Source: Rosellinia necatrix
Taxonomy: Eukaryota; Ascomycota; Sordariomycetes; Xylariales; Xylariaceae
NCBI GenBank assembly: GCA_021209875.1
Contig: JAGYVD010000001.1
Coordinates: forward strand, 1 to 64,000
Direction: 5' to 3'
DNA length: 64,000 nucleotides
A program made the translations under genes and the position numbers. Positions within the stretch are counted from its first letter, which is position 1; each line of letters begins with the position of its first letter. Below the pieces are notes generated by a model. That model was given only the letters and a program-made list of their open reading frames with translations. It ran no database searches and was not told the DNA's origin. Of the stretch, positions 25,684 through 39,116 are shown piece by piece.

Positions 25684-26479
25684 TATTTTTAAATTCATTA
25701 ATTTTTAATTAATTTATTATTTTATTTTTTAATTATTTTTTAAACTTTTTATTTAAATTAGTTTTTTTTAAATATTTTTAATAAGTTAATTAGCTTATGT
25801 TTTAATAATATATATATTTTATTAATATAATTAGCTTGTTTATATATAATAATAAATAAAAATAAAATTATGCAGCGCAGCTTTTTTTAAAACTATAAAT
25901 AGTTTATTTTTAATTATATTAACGCGTTTAAAAAATATTTTTTTAAATATATATTTTTAATTATATTATTATTTTATATTTTAATTAAGTTTAACAATTT
26001 TTTATTAACGTTTAAATATAATTAATAATTTATTAATAGTTTAAATATAAATTAACACTTAGTTTTTATTTTTAACGTTTTTTTTTTTTTTTTTTATGTT
26101 TAAATATATAAGCTATATATAATTATTTTGTTTGCATATTTTTATTAAATTTTTAATATATTAATATAAAATATAGTTTTTTTTTATTATTTTAAAATAC
26201 GTTTTTATTTTTTAGTAAGTTTATTATTTATATTTATTAAAGCTGTAATTTTAAAATTTTATTATAATTATATTAATTTATAAATATTATTATAATTTAT
26301 TATATATTATATTTATTAATTATATTGTTTTTTATTTATAAATTATTTATATAATTTATTTATTAACATATATTTAAATCGTTAATAGTTATTATAAATA
26401 ATCGTTAAAATTATTTTTACTGCTGTTAAGCCTATGTTTATATTACTACTGCTGCTGCTGCTGCTGCTACTGCTGCTTT

Positions 26480-26515
<36 letters not shown>

Positions 26516-29500
26516 TACTACTGCTGCTGCTTTTATTACTGCTGCTGCTACTTTTACTGCTGCTGCTATTATTAACGTTGTTTCTGCTGCTTTTATTATT
26601 TTAACTGTTTATATTATTATAAACAATATTTTTAATATTTTTTCTATTTATTTATAATTTATTTAAATATAATATTTAAAATTAAAAAACATGCTAATTT
26701 GTTTTAATAACGCTTTTTTTAAATTTATTTTTATTAAGCTTATTTAATTTAAATTTAAGTTTAAATATTAAAAATATACTGTTTTAAATTTTTAAAGCTT
26801 TATTATAGTTAATATTATTAAACTACTGCTGTTAAATTTTATATAATTATATATACTGCTTTTATTTATTGTTTTTAATTTAAAGCATTATATAATAAAT
26901 AACGCTGCTGCTGCTGTTATTAACGCTGTTTTTATATTATTTATTTATATTTAAAGCTAATAAATATTATTTAAAAATATTTTATTTAAACTATATTAGT
27001 TTTATATTTATTAGTTAATTAAATAAATTATATTATAAAGCTGCTAAATATAATAATTAATATTAATGTTATATTTTTAAATATAAATATATTTTTGAAT
27101 TTATATTTTATCTTATATATTAATTAATTAATTAATATATAACTAATAATATAAGATTTGCTTTTTATATATTTAATTAATAGCTAAACGTTTTTTATGT
27201 TTTTTATTTTATTTTTAATATTATTATAAATAATTATTATAAGCTTTTATTAATTATTAATTAATTTAAAATAAACTATTTTAAATTTTAAAATTTTACT
27301 GCGTTAAATTTTTAATATTTTAATAAAAAATAAAATATTATAATTTTAAAACGTTTATTTTTATAAATTTTATACTTTTATATATTTTTAATTATTTTTA
27401 GCGTTTATATTTTTATAACTAGTTATTTTTTATTTATTGTTTTTTTATATTTTTATTTTTATTTTATTATAGTTTTTTATTTATTTTACTATATAATTTA
27501 TATTTTTAAGTGCTGCTTAAAAGCTTGTTATAATTTAATTTTAAAACGTTTTTTAATATGTTTAAAAAGTTTAATAATTTAAAAACTTTAATAAAATTAA
27601 AAATAAAAAAACGTTTTTTAAAGTCGCGTAAAACTAAAAATTTTTAAATATTTTTATTTTTTAATTTTTTAATTAATTATTAAAAGTTTAAGCTAGCAGC
27701 TTATTAGTTTTTTTATGCTATAATATAAATTGTTTAAATTAAATAAAGCTTTAAAATATTTAAACTATGTTTATATAAAATTTTTATAAAACTATCTGTT
27801 AATATTTAATTAATAAAAAATATTTTATTATAAATAAGCTTTATTAATATTTTTATTTAAACTATATATTTTATATATTTATATGTTTAAACTTTATAAT
27901 AATTTTTTATATTTATTAATTATTATATAAATTATTTAAATATTATTTAAATAAATTATTTATATTTTTTAAGTTTAAAATAAAATTTTTAAAAAGCTGT
28001 TTTAAAACTATTATTTTTTAGCTATCTAATTTATAGCAATAATTTTAGCTTTTATTATAAAAATTAAAATTATATTTTATTTAATAGTTTTTAAAAATTA
28101 TATTTTTATATAAAAATATAATATATTTATATAAAAACGCTTAATTTTTACGTTATTTATAAATAATATATTTTTATAATTAATAAAGCTTAAATTATTA
28201 AATTTTTATTTTTATATATAATTTTAAAAACTTTATATAATATAAATAATAAATTATTTAATCAGCTGCTTTTATATAATTTAAGCTTAAATTTATAAAA
28301 TGTTTTAATAATAATACAGCTATAAATATTATATTTAGTTATAATATAATTATTATATAAAATATTAAGCCGATTTTTTTTAATATGTTTTAATTTTTTT
28401 TTAAAGCTTATTTTATATATTTTAACAGCTTTTTATATAAAAATAATATTTTTAAAGTTTAAACATTATTAATTAAATTAAATTAAGCTGCGATTTTTTA
28501 ATATATTAATTATATATTAATATAATTATTTTTTATATAATTATAAATTATTTTAATTTTTAAAAACTAAGCAATATTTTTTTTTTTAAGCTTATAAGCT
28601 TTTTAATCCTGCTAATAATTTTTTAGCTAATTTTTATTGCTTTTTTATATATAATTAAAAATCGTTTATATAAAATAAAATAAATATTTTATAATTTAAA
28701 ATATAAAATAAATATAGTTTTTTATTAAATATAATTAGTTTAAAACGTTTTAAAATATTTAAAAATTTTTATATTATAGTAATAAAAGTTTTATAGCTTA
28801 TATAAAGCTTTATTTAATAATATAGTTTTTTCTGCTATTTAAAACTATTTAATATTAAATATATAATAAAAAGTTTGCTGCTTTTTAAAATATTTAAAAA
28901 TGTTAATATTATATTAAACTATTTAATTTTTAAATTAAAATATATGTTAATTATTATTATTATTTAAAAAAATTTGCTATAAACGTTGCAGCATATATTA
29001 ATTAAAACATATTTATTATTTATAGATTTTTTATATAACTAGTTTTATTTTATAAATTTTAAAAAAATTTTTATTAAATTTATATATAAATATTTATTTA
29101 AATAATAATAGCTTATTTTTATTTTTTATTAGAATTATTTTTATAATTTTTTTTTTATATAATAAGTATTTTTTATATATGTTTTTTTAAAAGTTGTTTT
29201 AAAAATAATTTTAAGCTTTTTTATTTTATAAAAAGTTTTTAATAAAATTATTTTAATATATTTAATTTTTAAACTAGCTTTTAATAAATTAGTTTTATAT
29301 TATTATATTATAACTATAAATATAATATATAATGTTTTATGTTTATAATTTTAAAATATAAAGCTTTTATTTATTTTAAAAAATATTTTTATAAAAATAT
29401 TTTAAATATAATTTTTAATAAATTAATTTTTAGCTTTATATATATTATTATAATAAATATTAAGCTTTTTATATTATTTTTAGCTTTTTATTTAGTTTTT

Positions 29501-32500
29501 ATGTTTAATTTTATAACTTAATTTATTTATAAATAAAAATATTTTACGTATATATTTATATTTTATTTAAGTTTTTTTAATTTTTATTATTTATTTAGCT
29601 AGCTAAAATTAATTTTTATTAGTTTGTTTAATAATTAATATTTTTATTATTATAAAATTTATAACGTTTTTAAACGCTGCAAATAACTATTTTTTTGCGT
29701 ATTATAATTATTTTATTTTTAAAGCTTTTTATTAAAGCTATTTTTAGCTTAAAATTATATTTAAAATAATAAGTTTTACTGCTATATTTAAAAGTTAATT
29801 TTAGCTTAATATCTGTTCTGCTAATATATTTACTTTTAACTTATATTTATTAATTTAATTAATTAAACTATAAATAAAAATATTTATAATATTTTTATAT
29901 TTTTAAAAGCTATATATAATATATTTTTAAGCTTTTATTTATTATTTATTTTATGCTGCTGTTTATTTATTAGATCTAAAGCTTTTAGTTTTTTATTACT
30001 GCTTGTTTAATTTTAATAGCTAGTTTTTTTATTTTTAAAATAAAACAGCTTTTTATTAAATTTAATATTTTTAGTAATAATTATTTTTATAATTAAAAAC
30101 TTATACGTAGTATAAATTAATTGCTTTTTATTTAATTAAATATTTAATATAAGCTTAAAGTTTAATTTTATATATTTACTGTTTTTAGCAGCAAGTTTTT
30201 TTTTTTTTAAATATATATAATATTTATATATATATATCCTGTTTTAATTTAATTATAAATCGTTTATTAACGTTTTTATTTAAACTAAATTATATTATTA
30301 ATAATATTATATTAATTAACGTTTAAACATATAATAAAAAATATAAAAGTTTTAAGCTTTAAAAAACTTTTATTATATAATTAAACAGCTATTTAAATTA
30401 TTTTTAGCTATAATTTTAATAATAAGCTCGTTTTATTAAATAGTTTATTTATTTTATTAATTATTTTTTATTAATTTGTTTAATATTTTCAATAGGTTTT
30501 TAATATAAAACAAAAAAGCTTGTTATTAATTTTTTTTTTTTAATTAAAACTTATATTAAGTTTTATTTTTACAAGCTATTATAAAAACATTTAAATTATT
30601 TTTAATAATATAAATTATAAGTTTATAACGGTTTTTTAACTTATATAATAGTTTTATTTATTAAAAATATATATAAATTAACTTAATATATTTATTTTTA
30701 ATTATTAAAATTTAGTTCGATTTATTATATTTTATTAAATAATTAAATAAATTTTAATACAGCTTTTAATAAAATTAAACAGTTTTTTATTTAAAAGTTG
30801 CTTAAAATTTATTATATTATATATATAATAGTATATATTTTATATTTAATATATAAAATTTTATTAATTTATATATTTTTAGCTATATATATTAATACTT
30901 ATACAGCTTTTAAATGTTTTAATTATTAATATTAAAAAGCTTTAAAGTTTTTTTAGCTTAAAAATTTTAAAATAATTTATAAACTAAAATATATTAAAAT
31001 TAATTAAATATAATTAATTTAATAGCACTTCTTAAAATTATTTATAATATTTTGTTTATATTTAATATAAAGTTTTTATTTAAATATTAAAAATTAAGTT
31101 TATATTTAAAAAACTAAGTTATAATATTTAATAAATTAAATTATTAAAATTTTATTTTTATGTTTTTAAAACGTAATAAATAATTAAAACTATAATATTA
31201 AATTTTTTTTAATTAAACAGGCTTTTAAAACAATATTTATTTAAAACTTTTTTTAATGCTATATTAATAAATATTATATTTATTAATAAGTTTTTTAAAA
31301 CTAAATAATATTTTTAAATAATTTTTCTGTTTTTATTTAAAATAAAAACTATAAAATGCCTACATAAATTATATTTTTATTTTTAACTAAAATAAAAATC
31401 TAAGTTTTAATAACTTTTATTATTAATTAAATATAATACTTTATAATTATTAATTAATATATTATTTATTAAAATATATTTTTAAATCTAATTATAAAAA
31501 TACTTTTAAGTTGCTAACAATTTTTTTAATAAAATTAAATCGATTATTATAAAAGTTATATTAAAATTAAAATAGTTTAATTTTTATTATTAAAATTTAT
31601 TATATTGTTTAAACTATTATTTTTTTTTTATTAATTTTTTAATTTAAATTAATAATTTTATTATATAAGTTTTTATAACGTATATAAAGCTATTATTTTT
31701 AATTTTTTAATTTTTGCAGTATTAATTTAAATTTTATTAAACTAGCATATATTAATTTTATTAATTATAAACTAAAGCTTATTATAAAGCTTAAAAAGCT
31801 AAAACTAAATATTTTTAGTTTTATTTAAATATAAATATTTATAATTTTTTAGCTAGCTAAATTGTTTTAGCATGTTTTTTAAAGTTTATTATTTTAATAT
31901 ACTATTATATTAGCTAAAAATATGTTTTATATTTATTAGCCCGTTAAACTTGCAAATATTTTAAACTTATTTTTTTATTTTTTAGCTTATATTTATAAAT
32001 TATAGCATTAAATATTTTATTATATTTTATTAAAATAAATGTATTTTTTTTAATAGCTTATATTTAATTAACGTAGCAAATTATTAATAATTTTAATTAA
32101 ACGTTATATAAACATTTACTGCTGCTAAAAATTTTTTGCTATAAATATTTTATTTATATTAAAAAGCTTTAAAATTATTATTTTTAATATTTTTATTTTT
32201 ATTTTTATATTATATTATTATTTTAACTCTATTTTTAAAAGCTTTTATAATAATTATTTAATATTTTTATTAAACAATAATACAAAAAAAAATAAAGCAG
32301 GCAAAATTATATTATATAAAATAAAAATTAAGTTTTTAAACATAAAATTAAAGTTTTTAATATTTATATTAATAACGATTTTTATATATATAATATTAAC
32401 TATTTTATTAATTTATTTATATATAATTACATAATATAATTAAAAATAAACTTTATTTTAAAACTAAATAAAATATTCTATTTGAACATTTAAAAGCTTA

Positions 32501-33015
32501 ATAATAATTTTTAAATAATACGTTTAAAAATATTAAGCATTAAAAATTTTGCTATTAAAATTTTTATATAAAGCTTTTATATATATATTTTTATACGTTA
32601 TATTTTTTTTATTTGTTTAAAATATGCTGTAGCTAATTTTTATATTAATTATATAAAAATAAATTTAAATTATATATTAAACTTTTATCGCCGGGGTTAA
32701 TAAACGCTTAAATGTTTTTTATTTAAACATAATGCTTTAAATAAATATATTAACAATTTTAATTATAAATAATTTTAAAAAATATTTGTTTTAATTATTA
32801 TAATTAAAGCTGTTATTATAAAAATAAAAATAACGTAATACTTGTTTTAAAAGCTTAGGGCAGAATTTAAAGCTTTAAAATTAAAATATAAAAATTTAGT
32901 TAAAATAAATAATAATAGCTATATAAAATTTAAATAAACAATTTTATATTTTAAAATTAAATAAATTATAGCTTTTAAAAAAAACACCGGTTTAATAATA
33001 AACTAAGTTTATAAC
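25684..33015 (-). pseudogene. Decayed internal region of family C
   Basis: 7.3 kb of T-rich, heavily decayed DNA that must once have carried the element's genes. Apart from the CTG-rich tract it shows no array, no nested LTR pair and no long frame that I trust. The orientation rests on strand composition only. Confidence 0.5.
26436..26592. repeat. CTG/CAG-rich microsatellite tract
   Basis: Runs of CTG, with TACTG and CTTTTA interruptions. The plus strand reads as alternating GCT and ACT codons (Ala/Thr), the minus strand as CAG, AGC or GCA. CAG contains CpA, yet it survives here while adjacent DNA has lost nearly all CpA. A smaller run (CGCTGCTGCTGCTG) lies at about 26,902-26,916. Confidence 0.9.
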
Positions 33016-33322
33016 TTTAATAAAAATATAAATTAATTTATAAAAAATATATTAATTATTAAAAACGTAATAATATTTTAAAAATATTTAATATAAATAA
33101 TCGAATTTATTAAAAACTTTTATTTAATATAATAAGCTACAAATATTTATATATATTAATTATATAATAAAAACAATTCTAAAAATTATTTTTGTTTTAA
33201 ACATATAACGTTTGCAAATATAGCATTAAAACTATATTTTATATATATACATTTTTATTTAAAAGATTTTTAAAATAAAGATTTTTAGTTTAATTGTTAA
33301 ATCGTTTTATACTACTATTATA
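33016..33322. repeat. Right LTR of family C
   Basis: Same length as the left LTR. It keeps AACGTTTGCAAATATAGC near 33,207 and GTTTTATACTACTATTATA at its end, where the left copy is more AT-rich. Confidence 0.88.
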
Positions 33323-33327
33323 AAACT

Positions 33328-34082
33328 ATAAAATTATTTTAATATATTTAATTTATAGCATTAAAATTAAAACATAATAAAATATAAAAATATTAAAATT
33401 ATATTTTTATAAACAAATTTAAAAATTTTTATAAAGTTTATTTTAATATTATTAAAAAATATATAAAAATTAATTAAACAATTATTAAAAGTTTAAACTT
33501 ATTTTAATATTTTAATATAATATTAAAACTTTAAAATATTTATAAAAACAAAATGTTTATAATTATTATAATTTTTTATTATAAAATAAATTAATATATA
33601 TATTATAAAGTTTAATTAATTAAAATTATATTTATTTATTAATATAAATTAATTATATTTTAAATTTATTTTAAAAGTTTTACGCTATTTTTTATTTTTA
33701 TATATATAAAAAAATATATAAACTAAAATATTTTATATATAATAATTTTAATTATATATTTTTATTTAATTTAATTATTAAATAAATTGTTATAATTTAT
33801 TATATAATTATTTAAAACTTTTAAATTAAATAACTATTAAATAAATAATATTATATATAATATATTTTAATATAATTATATTTTATTATTTATATTAATT
33901 TATAAACATAATTATTATTATAATAATTTAAAAAATAAATATAAAATAATAAAAATATATTTAAAATTTATATAATAATCTAATAAAAATAACAAATTAT
34001 AAGCTAAATAAAAAACTAGCTATACTATTTAAACAAAAGCTAGATAAAAATAGCTAGTAGACTATTTTTATTTTATCTAGTA
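33328..34082. other. AT-rich part of unit 2 with two empty sites, no gene
   Basis: Resumes unit 2 after family C. The uninterrupted target of the family A element (TAAAC, 33,719-33,723) lies here. No gene is visible. Confidence 0.65.
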
Positions 34083-34142
34083 TAGGCCTGGCTAGGCCCT
34101 GCAGGCCTAGCCTAGCCGGCCTAGCTTAGCCTAAAGTAGGTC
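34083..34142. other. Palindromic GC-rich island, copy 2
   Basis: Counterpart of 18,614-18,672. Each copy keeps bases the other has lost: here GCCGGCCTAGCTTAGCC is intact while the GGCCTGGCCAGGCC palindrome reads GGCCTGGCTAGGCC. The shared core is AGGCCCTGCAGGCCTAGCC. Confidence 0.85.
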
Positions 34143-35280
34143 TTTTAAACACTTTTTACTTGTTTATATTATAAAAAAATATATTATATTTAATATTATT
34201 TATTATTTTAATATAAAAGTTAATAAAAAATATAAGTTATTTATTTTAAACTTATTTTTTATTTAAATTAATTAATAAAATTTATAACTTATATTTAAAG
34301 TTTTTTAATAATTATTATTTATATATATATAATATTATTATATAAATAGTTAAAAATAATTAAGTTGTTTATTATTATATATATAATATATTTATTATAA
34401 ACTAATATAAATAACTTAATTATTATTTATATATATTAAACTTATTTTTAATATTTATATTAACTCAAAATTTTAATAAATAATAGTTTTTTTTTATATT
34501 TTTATATAAGTTATAATTTATTATTAAACTTTTAATTTTTAATTAAAATAAATATATTATAAATTAGTATATTATAAATATAATTATTAATTGTTTTATA
34601 TTTTATTATATAAATTTTAAAATATAATTATAAATTTAATATTTTAATAATATAAATATTTAAATATATTATTAAAATAAGCAAAAATGCTAGGTTTAGC
34701 ACTGCTAGTTGCTCGAATATAAAATTAAATAAAATAGTATAAACTACTTTAAGCTAAGTTTATTTAAGCTAAGGCTATTTATTTATATTAGTAAATCAAG
34801 TTTAAAAACTATGCTTAAAATTTTATAAGTTTTATAATTAAAATATATATATTATTATAATATAAACTAATATATTATAAATATAGCTATTTATAACTTT
34901 ATATTTTTAACTATATTTGTTATATTTATTAAAAAAATTAACAGTTTATATATAAAAGTGTTTTATTTTATTAAATATAATTAAAATAATAAAACTTAAT
35001 ATAAAAGCTTTAATATATAATTAATAAAATTAAACAAAAATATTTTTAAAAACGCTTATTATAATAAAATAAAATTTCAGAATAATATAAAAATAAATAA
35101 ATATTATTTAAAAATAAATATTAATTATATAATATATTTAAATATATTTAAACATTTTAATTATTAATATAATAAAATTAATAATTTATTAATTAAATAA
35201 TATTAATATTAAAATAATTATAATATAATTATAATCAATTTTATATATTGTTTTAATTTATAAAATAAAACTTATTTTTA
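34143..35280. other. AT-rich inner arm of unit 2, no gene
   Basis: Aligns with 18,673-20,149 minus the solo LTR. The empty site TATAA is at 34,328-34,332. No gene is visible. Confidence 0.6.
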
Positions 35281-35690
35281 TATTTTTTTATATTTATATT
35301 TTTGTTTATATTTATATTTTTTTATTGTTATATTTTTTTATATTTATTTTTATAATTATATAGTTTTATTAATATTAAAATATTTATTTTACTATATGTT
35401 TAATTTTTATTAATATTAAATTTATATATAAATATATTTATTTAATATTTATATATTATATTATTTTTAAGTTTAATTTGGTATAATTATTTAAATAATA
35501 ATAAATTTTTAATAAATTAAATAAAATATATTAATTTATTTAAAAAATTAATATAATTTTATAAAATCTATAATTTATTATATTTTTATAGCTTTAATAA
35601 GCTTTATTTTTATATTTTGTATTTATAATATAGTTTTTTATTTTTAGCTTTTTAGCTAATAAAATTAATTTATACTTTTATTTAATTTAT
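35281..35690. other. Irregular 16-bp repeats and AT-rich spacer, copy 2
   Basis: Three or four imperfect units of the T-rich 16-mer (35,281-35,346), then a segment with about 100 extra bases compared with unit 1. No gene is visible. Confidence 0.6.
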
Positions 35691-35931
35691 TTAATTCATT
35701 AAATTTATTATATTTATTATATTTATTTAATTTTTTAATTTATTTAATTGATTTAATTGATTTAATTGATTTAATTTATTTAATTTATTTAATTTATTTA
35801 ATTTATTTAATTTATTTAATTTATTTAATTTATTTAATTTATTTAATTTATTTAATTTATTTAATTTATTTAATTTATTTAATTTATTTAATTTATTTAA
35901 TTTATTTAATTTATTTAATTTATTTAATTAA
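35691..35931. repeat. 9-bp minisatellite (TTTAATTTA)n, copy 2
   Basis: About 25 units, including three TTTAATTGA variants near 35,745-35,770. It is about one quarter the length of the unit 1 array. Confidence 0.93.
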
Positions 35932-35964
35932 TATATTCATAGCAGCTTTTAACTAGTAGTAATT

Positions 35965-36480
35965 ACTATATATAATTAGCTGTTTTAATAAGCTGTATTT
36001 TTATAGGCCTGTAGTTATTTAAAATATTAATATATTACCGGCTGTTTTTATTAAATATATGCTTGTAGGTTTAACTAGCAGAAATATTAATATATAACCG
36101 GCTGTTTTTATTAAATATAGTTTTATAAGTAAATAACAAGCAGAAATATTAATATTTAACCTGCTGTTTTTGTTAAATGTAGTTTTATAAGTAAATAATA
36201 AGCAGAGTTAGCAATATATAACCAGCTGTTTTTATTTAATATAGTACTACAGGCTTATAATTAGCAGAAATAATAATATATAACTAGCTGTTTTTATTAA
36301 ATATAATATTATAAGCTTATTATTAACAAAAATAATAATATATAATAAACTGTTTTAATAAAATATAGTTTTATAAGTTTATTATTAGCAAAAATAATAA
36401 TATATAACCGGCTGTTTTTATTAAATATAGCTCTGCAGGTTTATAACTAGCAGAAATAATAACATATAACTTAAGCTTTT
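35965..36480. repeat. About 61-bp tandem repeat array, copy 2
   Basis: Eight units with the GGCTGTTTTTATTAAAT core or its decayed forms. It has more units than unit 1 (about 5) but is far more AT-shifted: most AGGCCT and GCAACAC bases are lost. Confidence 0.92.
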
Positions 36481-36578
36481 AATTAGCCAGGCTTTTTATA
36501 TAATAAAAATTAATAAAACTTTAATTAAATTAATAGCTAATAATAATAACAACTTTAATTTAAAAGCAAAAATAATTT

Positions 36579-38841
36579 AACGCCTGCTTTAAACAAGCTT
36601 TTAATTATATTAAATTATAAAAATAAAAAAATATAAAAAAATAAAAAATTATTAAAAATAAAATATAATTAAAGCTTAAATTTAATATTAATTTGTAAAA
36701 ATTAAAATATATATATAATTAATATTTAAAATATAATAATTAAACTTATAAACAGTTTTTTTAATTTAAAATTTTTAATAGTTATATAAAATTATTTATA
36801 AAATAATAAAAGTTTAATATTAATTTATTTTATTATATATATATAAAATTAAACGTTAAAAAACTACATTAATTTTAATATATATTATTTTTTAAATATT
36901 ATTATATAATATATATATAAATATAATTTATATTATATTTATAAAAAAAAATTTATAAATTTAATTTTATAAACTTTTATAAAAACTTATAAAGTTTAAT
37001 TTATTATTTTATTATATTAATATTTATAAATTATATATTTTTATTTTTTAATTTTAATAAAATATATTAAATATTTTTAAATTAATATAAAATTATTTTT
37101 AATATAGGTTTTATGTTTTATTTTAATTAAAAAGTTGAAAATTATAGTTTTTAAACATTTTATTTTTTATTTTATTATTTTAAAAATAAATTTTAATAAT
37201 AAATTTAAATAATTAACTATAAAATAAAAATTAACGTTAATAATTATTTTATTAAAATTTTAAATATTTATAAATAATAAATTTTATATTTATTAAATTA
37301 ATATTTTATTTAATTATTTATAATATAATATTAAACTTTTTATTTTTTATATAAAAATTAATTTATATTATATATTATAATATATTTTATAAAATTATTT
37401 AATAAAAGTTTATATATAAATTAATATAAAATTATATATTTTTAATTTTATTAAATATTTAAATTTAATTTTTATATGATTTTAAAAAATATTATATAAA
37501 AATATATTTTATAATATTATAATAATAATTATAAATAATTTATTTTATAAATAAAACTTTATTAAAATTAAAATAAATAAAGTATTTTTAAAATTAAAAT
37601 ATTAATTTTATATAAAAAATATAATATATAAATATTATAATAAAATAAATAGTTTTAATAAAAAGCTAGTAATTATAGCTTAAATATTATAATAAGCTTT
37701 ATAACTAAATTTATTAATATTAAAATAAGCAGTCAGGCTTATATAAGCTTAACTTATTTAAATAAATTAATTATAAAACAAAAAATATAATTTCTTTTAA
37801 ACTATATATATAAGCTGGCTTGTTTAATTATTTTTATATAATATAACCTAATTAAATAAATTTTTATTATAAGCTTAAATTAATTTCTTTATATTAATTA
37901 TTTAGTTATAATTTTATAGTTTTTATTTAATTTATTTATTTTTTATAACGTTAAATTTATTATATATTATTTATTTAATAATATTTTATTAATTTTTTTT
38001 TTATATTAATAAATATTCTAAAAATTAATATATTATTTAAATTTTTTGTTTTAATTTTGTAATATAATTTTATTAATTTTATAAATTATATAATTATTAT
38101 AAATTAATAATTTAAATTTATAATAAAATATTAAAATTAATATTAAATAAAGTAATAATTTTAAATATATTTTAAAAATTTAAACTTTTAAAATATTTAA
38201 TTTATAAAATTAATAATAATATATAATATTATATTATAAATATTTAAGAAAATTGTTTTATAAAAAGTTTTTTTTATTTATATAAAATATAAATAATTAA
38301 TTAAAATATTATTTAAAGTTTTTAATTTATTTTATAATTTTAATATTATAATAATATTGTTTAATATTTAATAAATAAATATAAAAATTATAACTATATT
38401 TATAATTTTATTATAAAATAAAATTAAATATATTATTTTAATTTTTATTTATTTAATATTTTTAATTTATTTATATAAATTAAAAATATTTTAATTTAAT
38501 TTTAAAATTTTATATTGTTTTTTATTTTTAAATTTTAAAAAATCATTTTTAAAAATATTAATAATATAATTATTTATAATATTATAATTTTAATTAAATT
38601 AATTATAAAATAAATTTTAAAAATTTGTTTTAAATAAATTATTTAATATATATATATAAAAAACGTTTATATAAGCTTTTTATTTAAAATATTATAACTT
38701 ATCGCTATATATATAATTTAATTAAGCTTAGTTTTATATATATAAGCTTTTATTTATATTTGAATAAACTTTAGTTTAATTTAAATATATTAAAACTTTA
38801 TTTTTTATAATATATTTTATTTATAAAATTATTTATAATAT
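36579..38841. other. Very AT-rich DNA inside unit 2's border, no gene
   Basis: Nearly pure A/T. A slightly less decayed patch at 37,660-37,880 keeps AGCAGTCAGGCTTATATAAG and GCTGGCTTG. I find no LTR pair, coding frame or array. Confidence 0.6.
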
Positions 38842-39116
38842 ATTAAATTAAAATATAAATTAATTTATTAAAAAGTTTTATTTATTAAAAATATTTAAAA
38901 TAAATAATTTAATTTATAAAAAAGTTTTATTTAATATAATAAGTTATAAATATTTATATATATTAATTATATAATAAAAATTATTTTAAAAATTATTTTT
39001 AGTTCATATATATAATATTTATATTTATAGTATTAAAATTATATTTTATATATAAATATTTTTTTTTAAAAAATAAAAATTTTGATTTAATTATTAAATT
39101 ATTTTATATTATTATA
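38842..39116. mobile_element. Degenerate solo LTR, family C
   Basis: Matches the family C LTR from AAAATATAAATTAATTTAT to TATTATTATA, including TTTAATATAATAAGTTATAA. C and G are almost entirely gone. I could not identify a convincing target duplication. Confidence 0.75.

Larger units (their letters stand above)
25377..33322 (-). mobile_element. LTR retrotransposon, family C
   Basis: Direct LTRs at 25,377-25,683 and 33,016-33,322 (307 bp each) bound 7,946 bp. AAACT precedes and follows the element and occurs once at the empty site in unit 1 (3,705-3,709). The interior is T-rich on the plus strand, as in the leftward family B element, so I favour the minus orientation, but no clear polypurine tract fixes it. 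A CTG-rich tract lies near the left end. The plus-strand open frame at 29,339-29,521 is hydrophobic low-complexity and not convincing. No retroelement domain is legible. Confidence 0.87.
22030..36578. repeat. Subtelomeric unit, copy 2
   Basis: Direct repeat of 357-21,833. Without the family C insertion it is about 6.6 kb. It lacks the family A element and two of the solo A LTRs of unit 1, and at each place a single undisturbed copy of the target sequence can be read. At its inner end homology stops at about 36,578, where unit 1 runs into telomere repeats but unit 2 continues into AT-rich DNA. Confidence 0.88.

Noticed and set aside
29339..29521. 60-codon plus-strand open frame of Ile, Phe, Leu and Lys
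   Set aside because: Composition is what random AT-rich DNA gives, and strand skew suggests the host element runs the other way.
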